This document shows, piece by piece, positions 1 through 5,371 of a DNA stretch of 5,381 nucleotides. The stretch's first letter is position 1; each line of letters opens with the position of its first letter. The DNA is from JAQVOO01 sp964524755. GTDB lineage: Bacteria; Spirochaetota; Spirochaetia; Sphaerochaetales; Sphaerochaetaceae. The stretch lies in the NCBI GenBank assembly GCA_964524755.1, contig CAZGDR010000081.1, positions 1 to 5,381 on the forward strand. The letters run 5' to 3'. A model generated the notes under the pieces. That model saw only the letters and a program-made list of their open reading frames with translations, was not told where the DNA came from and made no database searches. Made by a program: the position numbers and the translations under genes.

Positions 1-43
1 GTGGCTTCTCATGACTTATTCAACATGAAATTGCGAACTTGTA

Positions 44-71
44 TTGACACAGGCGGTGTCATTCTTAAAAT
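44..71 (+). promoter_or_regulatory. candidate sigma-A promoter P1 upstream of gdhA
   Basis: A perfect -35 hexamer TTGACA (44-49) is followed after 16 bp by TAAAAT (66-71), which matches five of six -10 consensus positions. An alternative -10, TAATAT (71-76), sits at a 21-bp spacing. Transcription would start near base 78 and give an unusually long leader of about 180 nt for gdhA. The -35 is overlapped by an inverted repeat that could be an operator. This is seen by motif only; the surrounding AT-richness makes chance matches likely for the -10. Confidence 0.4.
45..61. repeat. 6-bp inverted repeat over the P1 -35 element
   Basis: TGACAC (45-50), a 5-nt spacer AGGCG, and GTGTCA (56-61) form a perfect inverted repeat. 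The left arm overlaps the TTGACA -35 hexamer, a position where a bound repressor would block RNA polymerase. It is not followed by a T-run, so it does not look like a terminator for an upstream gene. I cannot assign it to a named regulator. Confidence 0.4.
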
Positions 72-180
72 AATATGCTTTTTGTATAAATATTTACTTT
101 CCAATTTACTGTTAAAGCAAAATTTTTTATATGATTGTATGGAATTGATGAATTATTGCAAAACTAAAAACATGTAGCTA

Positions 181-209
181 TTGACTTTAAACGATAATCT
201 ATTTACATT
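181..209 (+). promoter_or_regulatory. candidate sigma-A promoter P2 of gdhA
   Basis: TTGACT (181-186, five of six consensus positions) is followed after the ideal 17 bp by TACATT (204-209, four of six). Transcription would begin near base 216, giving a leader of about 42 nt with the GGAGG ribosome binding site at its end. This conventional layout makes it at least as plausible as P1 for gdhA expression. It is a motif-based call only. Confidence 0.4.
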
Positions 210-248
210 TTGCGCTAAAGTAATCTTTGCGATACGTGTTTCAACTAT

Positions 249-253
249 GGAGG
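249..253 (+). promoter_or_regulatory. ribosome binding site of gdhA
   Basis: GGAGG ends 4 nt before the ATG at 258, which fixes that codon as the start. The spacing is a little short but the pairing with the 16S rRNA tail is strong. The next in-frame ATG, codon 8, has no such site. Confidence 0.75.
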
Positions 254-257
254 TTGT

Positions 258-1595
258 ATGTATAAGTATGAAGAGTTTATGGCTAATTTAGAGCGCCGTA
301 ATCCAGCAGAGCCCGAATTTATTCAAGCTGTGTCTGGAGTTGTTGAGTCTATTATCGATGTTGTTAATGATAATCCTGCCTATGTACATGCGAAGATTCT
401 TGAAAGAATAACCGAGCCAGATCGTGTTGTTAGTTTTAAAGTAGAGTGGGAAGATGATAACGGGGATGTCCAAGTCAATCGCGGGTATCGTGTCCAGTTT
501 AACAACACCTTAGGCCCCTATAAGGGAGGTCTGCGGTTCCATTCAAGTGTGACGCTAGGTTCTTTTAAATTCCTTGGTTTTGAACAGACCTTTAAGAACA
601 GTTTGACTACCTTGCCGCTAGGAGGCGCTAAAGGTGGATCTGACTTTAGTCCTCGCGGGAAATCTAGCAATGAAATTCTCCGTTTTTGTCGCTCATTCAT
701 GACCCAATTACAGAAATATATAGGACCTGACACTGACATCCCTGCCGGAGATATTGGGGTCGGTGCACGTGAGATTGGCTATCTCTATGGTCAATATAAG
801 CGCATTAGAGATGAAAACTCAGGGGTGTTAACCGGGAAAGGGGCTTATTGGGGCGGTTCTTTGATTCGGCCTGAAGCTGCTGGATTTGGAGCTGTCTATT
901 TTGCAGATGAGATGGTCAAGAAATATGGCGACACACTTAAAGGGAAAAGAATTGCCATTTCAGGGTTTGGCAATGTAGCTTGGGGTGTCGCTCGTAAGGC
1001 GGCCGAGTTAGGTGCTAAAGTGGTCACAATTAGCGGTCCTGATGGTTACATCCTCGATGAAGAAGGGGTTAACACTCAGGAGAAATGGGATTATATGGTC
1101 CAACTTCGCCTTTCTAATAATGATGTCGTGGCCCCCTATGCAGCGAAGTTTGGCGCTCAATTCATCCCTCGCAAAAAACCTTGGGAAGCTGCTGTCGACA
1201 TGGCTTTTCCGTGTGCTATTCAGAACGAGTTAAACCTCGAAGATGCTAAGACGTTGATCGAAAATGGAGTTAAGTATGTGTTGGAGACCTCGAACATGGG
1301 GTGTACGAACGACGCAGAAAACTATTTTATTAAACATAAAATCCCCTATGCCCCAGGCAAAGCTGTTAATGCTGGTGGAGTTGCGGTCTCTGGGTTAGAG
1401 ATGGCTCAGAACGCTATGAAGCTCCGATGGTCTGCAGCTGAGGTAGACGAAAAGTTGCAAGGGATTATGAAGCAGATCCATGGAGCTTGTCTTCCCTACG
1501 GTGAAGAGTCTGATGGGTATTGTAACTACGTTAAAGGGGCCAATATTGCAGGGTTTAAGAAAGTTGCCGATGCCATGCTGGAATTAGGATATTAG
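258..1595 (+). CDS. gdhA: glutamate dehydrogenase, hexameric type (probably NAD-using)
   Basis: This 445-residue cytosolic enzyme interconverts glutamate and 2-oxoglutarate plus ammonia with a nicotinamide cofactor. Full length for the small hexameric GDH class (about 450 residues). The N-terminal dimerisation/substrate domain carries the glutamate-site and catalytic residues Lys89 (PYKGG), Lys113 (TFKN), Lys125 (GGAKGG) and Asp165 (PAGDIGVG), then TGKG at 192-195. The Rossmann domain begins near 230 with GFGNVA (236-241). The C-terminal NAGGVAVSGLEM (371-382) holds the substrate-contacting Ser378. Many annotations of this family say NADP-specific, but Phe237, Pro261 and Asp262 match what I recall of the NAD-dependent Clostridium symbiosum enzyme rather than the NADP-using E. 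coli type (Gly-Ser-Gly and Ser-Asp-Ser-Ser). A further oddity is SNMGCT at 345-350 where E. coli has ANMPTT. The start is set by GGAGG at 249-253. No terminator follows; the peptidase gene begins 45 nt downstream. The family call is near certain; the cofactor is inferred. Confidence 0.96.
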   Translation: MYKYEEFMANLERRNPAEPEFIQAVSGVVESIIDVVNDNPAYVHAKILERITEPDRVVSFKVEWEDDNGDVQVNRGYRVQFNNTLGPYKGGLRFHSSVTLGSFKFLGFEQTFKNSLTTLPLGGAKGGSDFSPRGKSSNEILRFCRSFMTQLQKYIGPDTDIPAGDIGVGAREIGYLYGQYKRIRDENSGVLTGKGAYWGGSLIRPEAAGFGAVYFADEMVKKYGDTLKGKRIAISGFGNVAWGVARKAAELGAKVVTISGPDGYILDEEGVNTQEKWDYMVQLRLSNNDVVAPYAAKFGAQFIPRKKPWEAAVDMAFPCAIQNELNLEDAKTLIENGVKYVLETSNMGCTNDAENYFIKHKIPYAPGKAVNAGGVAVSGLEMAQNAMKLRWSAAEVDEKLQGIMKQIHGACLPYGEESDGYCNYVKGANIAGFKKVADAMLELGY

Positions 1596-1605
1596 TCCTC
1601 TTCTC

Positions 1606-1634
1606 TTGTATTGTGAGCTCTCTTTTCTTATAAT
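1606..1634 (+). promoter_or_regulatory. candidate promoter giving a leaderless M42 peptidase mRNA
   Basis: A perfect -10 hexamer TATAAT (1629-1634) lies 17 bp after a weak -35, TTGTAT (1606-1611, three of six). The -10 ends 6 nt before the ATG at 1641, so the usual start distance would place the first transcribed base on, or within a base or two of, the A of the start codon. The absence of any Shine-Dalgarno sequence in the 45-nt gap fits a leaderless transcript. Confidence 0.45.
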
Positions 1635-1640
1635 CGTTTT

Positions 1641-2699
1641 ATGAACGAAACATCGATCGCTTTAATTGAAAAACTAACGTTACTTGGTGCTCCTAGCGGG
1701 TTTGAACAACCCGTGGGAGATGTTATTAGGGATTCTCTGGCTTCGGTCGGTTCTTTGACTACCGACCGAATTGGGAATATTATCTGTGAGATTCCAGGAG
1801 CCAATCCGCAAAAGCCTCATATCTTATTGGCAGCCCACCAAGATGAGATAGGTTTCATGGTAAGCGAAGTGCTCGAAAATGGCTTTCTACGGTTCGTCCC
1901 GATTGGAGGGTGGAATACGATTACTCTCCCTTCGTCGCCGGTCGAAGTCTTAACGGTGAATAAAGAGAAAGTTCCTGGAATAATAGGCCAGCTTTCGCCC
2001 CATTTTTCGAAGAAAGGAGCACCTCCACAAGTTCCAGAATTAGAAGCCTTGTTTATAGATATAGGGGCGGCCTCAAAGGAGGAAGTGGAATCTGTTTTTA
2101 CTATTAGACCGGGGTGCTTAGTTCTGCCCGTTACGAATTTTCGCTATATATCTCAAAGCAACTCTCTCATGTCGAAAGCTTTTGATGATCGTGCTGGAGT
2201 GGCTGCTTTGATTGAGCTTGGTAAGCGCTTAGTGAAATATCCAATTGAAGCAACGGTGAGCTTAGCCTTTACGGTGCAGGAGGAAGTTGGTACGCGCGGA
2301 GCAAAAGTTCTTGCCAATACCATTACTTCTGATGCTGTTATTGTAGTTGAAGGAGCTCCGGCTGATGATATTCCTGGTGGTCCTGTCCACCCACAAACTT
2401 GTGTGGGTAAAGGTGTGCATGTAAGAGTATTTGATCCTACTCATATTGGGCATCCCAAATTGCTTGGTCTTGCAAAAGCTGTTGCAAAAAAAGATTCCAT
2501 TCCAATTCAGGAAGCGATCAGAAAAGGTGGTGGTACCGATGCTATGGTTTTGGCCTTAGCTGATTGCGGTATTCCCAGTATAGTAACTGGAGTTCCAGTA
2601 CGCTATGCGCATAGTCATAACTGTTTAATTTCTCTTTCAGACTACCATAATTTGATCGCTCTATTGTATGCTCTGTGTCGAGATATGGACCAATTTTAA
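1641..2699 (+). CDS. M42-family metallo-aminopeptidase (FrvX/TET/PepA-like)
   Basis: This 352-residue protein matches the length and layout of M42 co-catalytic metallopeptidases, cytosolic enzymes (often dodecameric) that clip N-terminal residues from short peptides. Visible active-site elements in order: AHQDEIG (65-71) with metal ligand His66 and Asp68; KAFDDRAG (179-186) with bridging ligand Asp182; QEEVGTRGA (213-221) with catalytic base Glu214 and ligand Glu215; VVEGAPADDIPGG (235-247), where Glu237 occupies the position often held by an Asp ligand; GGGTDA (296-301); and RYAHSH (321-326) with ligand His324. The central segment, about 72-168, including IGGW (88-91), is the beta-rich oligomerisation insert of the family. 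The start is the only option: an in-frame TGA at 1614-1616 precedes it with no other start codon between, and no ATG, GTG or TTG follows in the first codons. No ribosome binding site is seen. Old names for the family (endoglucanase, deblocking or glutamyl aminopeptidase) should not be taken as substrate evidence; the substrate is unknown. A 10-bp hairpin sits at codons 34-44. Confidence 0.93.
   Translation: MNETSIALIEKLTLLGAPSGFEQPVGDVIRDSLASVGSLTTDRIGNIICEIPGANPQKPHILLAAHQDEIGFMVSEVLENGFLRFVPIGGWNTITLPSSPVEVLTVNKEKVPGIIGQLSPHFSKKGAPPQVPELEALFIDIGAASKEEVESVFTIRPGCLVLPVTNFRYISQSNSLMSKAFDDRAGVAALIELGKRLVKYPIEATVSLAFTVQEEVGTRGAKVLANTITSDAVIVVEGAPADDIPGGPVHPQTCVGKGVHVRVFDPTHIGHPKLLGLAKAVAKKDSIPIQEAIRKGGGTDAMVLALADCGIPSIVTGVPVRYAHSHNCLISLSDYHNLIALLYALCRDMDQF
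1742..1770. repeat. perfect 10-bp inverted repeat inside the peptidase gene
   Basis: TTCGGTCGGT (1742-1751) and ACCGACCGAA (1761-1770) are exact reverse complements separated by a 9-nt loop. In RNA this would fold into a GC-rich hairpin about 100 nt into the coding sequence, covering codons for residues 34-44 of the peptidase. No T-run follows on the + strand, so it is not a standard terminator. On the DNA level it could equally be a protein-binding site. Confidence 0.6.
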
Positions 2700-2741
2700 T
2701 AATTTTTCATACATATAGAATTGCCATAGAAGTTATACGTA

Positions 2742-2771
2742 TACACTATATATAGTGTCTCAATGTATGAT
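2742..2771 (+). promoter_or_regulatory. candidate nrdJ promoter between the NrdR boxes
   Basis: TATGAT (2766-2771) matches five of six -10 positions and lies between the two NrdR boxes; the -35, TACACT (2742-2747, spacer 18), is weak at three of six. Initiation near 2778 would place box 1 over the -35 and box 2 over the start site, a natural arrangement for repression. This would leave a leader of about 95 nt. It competes with the downstream candidate at 2798-2826. Confidence 0.35.
2743..2758. promoter_or_regulatory. NrdR box 1 (perfect 16-bp palindrome)
   Basis: ACACTATATATAGTGT is a perfect 16-bp palindrome and fits the known NrdR-box consensus, approximately acaCwAtATaTwGtgt, at every position as I recall it. 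NrdR is the zinc-finger/ATP-cone repressor of ribonucleotide reductase genes in most bacteria. The box lies 114 bp upstream of the nrdJ start, so sequence and location agree. The nrdR gene itself is not in the window. Confidence 0.85.
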
Positions 2772-2774
2772 TGT

Positions 2775-2790
2775 ACGCTATCTGTCGGTG
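2775..2790. promoter_or_regulatory. degenerate NrdR box 2
   Basis: ACGCTATCTGTCGGTG matches 9 of 16 positions of box 1, mostly in its left half. Its centre is 32 bp from that of box 1, about three helical turns. NrdR boxes are typically paired at 31-32 bp between centres, which is why this weak match is listed. An even weaker match exists 32 bp upstream of box 1 (2711-2726). Confidence 0.45.
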
Positions 2791-2797
2791 TTTAGAC

Positions 2798-2826
2798 TTG
2801 CGTGCTAGATGGGAATATGCTATGGT
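2798..2826 (+). promoter_or_regulatory. candidate extended -10 promoter of nrdJ
   Basis: TTGCGT (2798-2803) is followed after 17 bp by TATGGT (2821-2826), which is directly preceded by TGC, giving the TGn of an extended -10 element. Each hexamer alone is modest (three and four of six). Initiation near 2833 would put the hairpin at 2833-2850 at the very 5' end of the mRNA and leave a 40-nt leader. Confidence 0.35.
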
Positions 2827-2832
2827 GAAAAC

Positions 2833-2850
2833 CGCCCACACAAGTGGGTG
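2833..2850 (+). promoter_or_regulatory. hairpin in the nrdJ leader
   Basis: CGCCCAC (2833-2839) and GTGGGTG (2844-2850) pair over 7 bp, including one G-U, around an ACAA loop. The stem ends 10 nt before the GGAGGG ribosome binding site, so it does not occlude it. If the promoter at 2798-2826 is used, it would be a 5'-terminal stem-loop, a structure known to slow mRNA decay in some genes. No T-run follows directly, so it is not a standard terminator. Confidence 0.45.
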
Positions 2851-2860
2851 AAACTTTATT

Positions 2861-2866
2861 GGAGGG
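2861..2866 (+). promoter_or_regulatory. ribosome binding site deciding the GTG start of nrdJ
   Basis: GGAGGG ends 6 nt before the GTG at 2873, an ideal spacing. It selects this GTG as the start codon and gives the N-terminus MATIKNELSPLG, just ahead of the conserved first helix of the reductase. Confidence 0.85.
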
Positions 2867-2872
2867 ATCATT

Positions 2873-5371
2873 GTGGCTACCATAAAAAATGAACTCTCAC
2901 CTCTTGGGCGTAAGATTTTTCTTGATCGTTATGCACAAAAGGATGGGAAAAAAAATACAGTACAAGTAGGTGATCTCGTTGTTGTAGTCAGCAACTCACA
3001 GACAGGACAACGGGAGATTGGAAACATAGTCTCCATCGATGATGATGACGTGACTGTTTTACTAGAAGATGGGACTGAAATTAGTGCTTCCCGTGACAAT
3101 CTAGATAAACCCATAGAAACGGACCCCTCTCAGATGTTAACACGTGTAGCGAAGGGAATTGCCAGTCAGGAAAAACCGGCAAAGCGGGCCTATTGGGAAA
3201 AAGAGTTTAAATGGCTTTTACAGGATTGGAAGTTTGTACCTGGGGGGCGTATTCTCACTGGAGCAGGGACGGATCAAAACTTAACTTATTTTAACTGTTA
3301 CGTAATTCCTTCGCCGAAAGATAGTCGTGGTGGGATTATTAACTCTTTAGGACAAATGACTGAAATCATGTCTCGTGGAGGTGGCGTTGGGTTAAACCTT
3401 TCATCTTTGCGTCCTCGTCATGCTTATGTAAAGGGCGTCAATGGTCGTTCCAGTGGTTCGGTTTCATGGGGTGCGCTCTTTAGTTTTGTCACTGGATTGA
3501 TTGAACAAGGTGGTTCCCGCCGTGGGGCACTGATGCTTATTCTTAATATCTGGCATCCTGATATCCTTGATTTTATTAATAGTAAGCGGGAAATGGATAA
3601 GATTGTAAATGCCAATATCAGTGTGGGTATTACCGATGAGTTCATGGAAGCTGTTCGTGCAGATGAAGATTGGGTAACCTATTTTCCCGATACGAATGAT
3701 CCTGAATACAATGAGTTATGGGATGGAGATTTGGTCCGTTGGAAAGCTTTGGGCAAACGTGTCATTCCCTATCAGACGTTGAAGGCCAAGGAAATTTGGC
3801 AAGCGATCATTGAAAGTGCTTGGGCTTCAGCTGAGCCTGGGGTGTTTTTTATGGATCGTTATAATAAAATGTCCAACTCCTGGTATTACAATAGTATTCA
3901 ATGTACAAACCCCTGTGGGGAACAAGGATTACCACCGTGGGGGGTATGTAATCTTGGTTCCGTGAATCTTTCTCAATTTGTCCATAAAAAGAGAGTTCTG
4001 TGGGATGATTTGGGACGCACAGTACGCGGATCTATCCGCTTTCTCGATAATGTAATAGATGATACCCCCTATTTTTATGATGAAAATAAGGAACAACAAC
4101 TATCGGAACGACGAGTCGGCTTAGGTACTATGGGACTCGCTGATATGTTGATCAAGCTTGAACTAGCCTACGGTAGTGATAAGTCTATAGAATTTATTGA
4201 TGAACTCTACAAGTTTATTTGTGTTGAAGCCTATACAGCCAGTGCGGAAATCGCTGAAGAGAAGGGGACTTTTCCCATGTTTGATGCTGAAAAATTTCTC
4301 CAAAGTGGTTTCATGCAACAGCTTCCGGAAGAAGTGAGATCTCTCATTGCTGAGAAGGGTATCCGCAATGTGACATTGTTAACACAAGCTCCTACTGGAA
4401 CTACGGGTACTATGGTAGGAACGAGTACCGGGATTGAGCCTTACTATTTTTGGGAATGGGAACGTGTCGGGCGCATGGGGTCAAATATTGAACGTGTTGC
4501 CGTATACGATGAATGGATTAAAGAAAATCCAGGTAAAGAAAAACCGGACTATTTTGTCTCGGCTATGGATTTGGAACCAGAAGGGCATGTGCGAGTTCAG
4601 GCTGCAATCCAGAAATGGGTCGATTCCAGTATTTCTAAAACGGGGAACACTCCTGCTGAGTATACTGTGGAACAGACGGGGAAATTGTATGAACTGTTGT
4701 ATGATCTAGGGTGTAAGGGAGGAACTACCTACCGAGATGGGTCCCGTGATACTCAGGTTTTAATTGCAAAATCAAAAGAATCGGAAGCCGAGATGGCGAC
4801 AGATCTGATTGAAGAACCCAAAGCTCGGATTCGATCTACAGTATTACATGGAACTACCTACCGCAAGGCGACTCCGATCGGAACGGCTTACATTACAGTG
4901 AATTCCGATGGAGGTCCCTATGGCGAACCATTTGAAGTTTTTATTAATGTTGCAAAAGTTGGTTCTGATGTCTCGGCTGATGCAGAAGGATTGGGGCGTT
5001 TAATTAGTCTTATCCTACGCATGCCTAGTCCTTTAACACCGCGGCAACGGGCACAATCAGTAATTGCTCAGTTGCGAGGTATTGGTTCGGGGCGTCCGAT
5101 GGGCTTTGGTAAGAACCGGGTGATGAGTCTGCCCGATGCTGTGGCGCAGGTTCTGGAAGAACACATCGGCATTGATAACGATGATAGTTCGTATCCACCT
5201 CTACCTGATGAAGAAGATATCGATTTAGCCGCTAAGCAGTTCAGTCTTGATCTGCGTCCTGAAGCTGTAGCAAGAGTAACTCCCGATATCTGCCCCGTTT
5301 GTGGAAACGTGACTTTTGTTAATATTGAAGGGTGCCGTAAATGTTTCTCCTGTGGACATAGTGAGTGTTGA
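2873..5371 (+). CDS. nrdJ: adenosylcobalamin-dependent (class II) ribonucleotide reductase
   Basis: This 832-residue cytosolic enzyme reduces ribonucleotides to deoxyribonucleotides using a thiyl radical generated from coenzyme B12, so it needs neither oxygen nor a separate radical subunit. The reductase barrel spans about 84-640. NPCGE (346-350) holds the radical Cys348 with Asn346 and Glu350; Cys142 and Cys359 form the substrate-reducing cysteine pair; SRGGGVGLNLSSLRP (167-181), NGRSSGSVSWG (190-200), GSRRGALM (214-221) and APTGTTGT (506-513) are family blocks. Residues about 650-765 form a TSCPD-type domain ending SLPDAVAQVL (752-761). The tail has CPVCG (807-811) and CRKCFSCGHSEC (821-832), a zinc-ribbon-like, possibly redox-active cysteine tail that passes electrons from thioredoxin in this family. 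No N-terminal ATP-cone is present, so dATP overall inhibition is not expected. Unusual is a beta-rich insert at about 25-80. It is preceded by an NrdR box, implying repression by NrdR. No intein is seen. The gene is complete, with TGA at 5369-5371. Confidence 0.96.
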   Translation: MATIKNELSPLGRKIFLDRYAQKDGKKNTVQVGDLVVVVSNSQTGQREIGNIVSIDDDDVTVLLEDGTEISASRDNLDKPIETDPSQMLTRVAKGIASQEKPAKRAYWEKEFKWLLQDWKFVPGGRILTGAGTDQNLTYFNCYVIPSPKDSRGGIINSLGQMTEIMSRGGGVGLNLSSLRPRHAYVKGVNGRSSGSVSWGALFSFVTGLIEQGGSRRGALMLILNIWHPDILDFINSKREMDKIVNANISVGITDEFMEAVRADEDWVTYFPDTNDPEYNELWDGDLVRWKALGKRVIPYQTLKAKEIWQAIIESAWASAEPGVFFMDRYNKMSNSWYYNSIQCTNPCGEQGLPPWGVCNLGSVNLSQFVHKKRVLWDDLGRTVRGSIRFLDNVIDDTPYFYDENKEQQLSERRVGLGTMGLADMLIKLELAYGSDKSIEFIDELYKFICVEAYTASAEIAEEKGTFPMFDAEKFLQSGFMQQLPEEVRSLIAEKGIRNVTLLTQAPTGTTGTMVGTSTGIEPYYFWEWERVGRMGSNIERVAVYDEWIKENPGKEKPDYFVSAMDLEPEGHVRVQAAIQKWVDSSISKTGNTPAEYTVEQTGKLYELLYDLGCKGGTTYRDGSRDTQVLIAKSKESEAEMATDLIEEPKARIRSTVLHGTTYRKATPIGTAYITVNSDGGPYGEPFEVFINVAKVGSDVSADAEGLGRLISLILRMPSPLTPRQRAQSVIAQLRGIGSGRPMGFGKNRVMSLPDAVAQVLEEHIGIDNDDSSYPPLPDEEDIDLAAKQFSLDLRPEAVARVTPDICPVCGNVTFVNIEGCRKCFSCGHSEC
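2945..3112 (+). other. inserted small beta-barrel-like domain in NrdJ
   Basis: Residues about 25-80 lie between the first conserved helix (LSPLGRKIFLDRYAQKD) and the next conserved segment (ETDPSQMLTRVAKGIA). In the Thermotoga NrdJ, as I recall it, these two elements are separated by only a few residues. The extra part has alternating hydrophobic strands and turns: VGDLVVVV (32-39), REIGNIVSIDDDDVTVLL (47-64), EDGTEISAS (65-73), then a short helix-like DNLDKP. The pattern resembles a KOW/SH3-like barrel. I believe related reductases in other Bacillota carry a similar segment, but I cannot check. Confidence 0.55.

Larger units (their letters stand above)
1..257. other. AT-rich gene-free leader upstream of gdhA
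   Basis: No convincing gene is visible in this stretch. One forward frame stays open from base 1 to a TAG at 175-177, but its translation is rich in Leu, Lys, Phe and Tyr as expected from AT-rich spacer, matches no family I recognise, and has no ribosome binding site. The region holds two promoter-like elements (44-71 and 181-209), a 6-bp inverted repeat (45-61) and the gdhA ribosome binding site (249-253). The middle part, about 62-140, is very AT-rich with A and T runs and could act as bent DNA; that is inference. Confidence 0.6.
2700..2872. other. regulatory gap upstream of nrdJ
   Basis: No gene is visible in these 173 bases. The gap holds a perfect NrdR-box palindrome (2743-2758), a degenerate second box (2775-2790), two promoter candidates (2742-2771 and 2798-2826), a 5' hairpin (2833-2850) and the nrdJ ribosome binding site (2861-2866). 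No GC-rich hairpin with a T-run follows the peptidase stop, so a terminator cannot be pointed to. Confidence 0.7.

Noticed and set aside
1..177. Forward open frame running in from the window edge to TAG at 175
   Set aside because: About 58 codons of AT-rich, low-complexity translation with no recognisable family and no ribosome binding site; it overlaps promoter-like elements. It could in principle be the tail of an upstream gene, but I cannot support that.
1596..1640. Terminator after gdhA
   Set aside because: Only the 6-bp palindrome GAGCTC and pyrimidine-rich sequence are present; there is no stem of useful length followed by a T-run.
2389..2408. 7-bp inverted repeat ACCCACA / TGTGGGT within the peptidase gene
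   Set aside because: It has a shorter stem than the 1742-1770 hairpin, lies inside coding sequence and has no T-run. The likeness to the nrdJ leader hairpin is probably coincidence of short C/A-rich sequence.
3900..3990. Intein at the nrdJ active site
   Set aside because: RNR genes are frequent intein hosts, but the NPCGE to GVCNLGSVNL segment is continuous and of normal length, as are the other conserved blocks.
4434..4709. Alternative + strand frame of 91 codons inside nrdJ
   Set aside because: It overlaps a strongly conserved part of the reductase in another frame and its translation shows no family features.
258..5371. A novel multi-gene system or single three-gene operon
   Set aside because: All three products belong to well-known families with different pathways. 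nrdJ has its own NrdR-type control region and the peptidase may have its own promoter, so the layout argues against a dedicated system.
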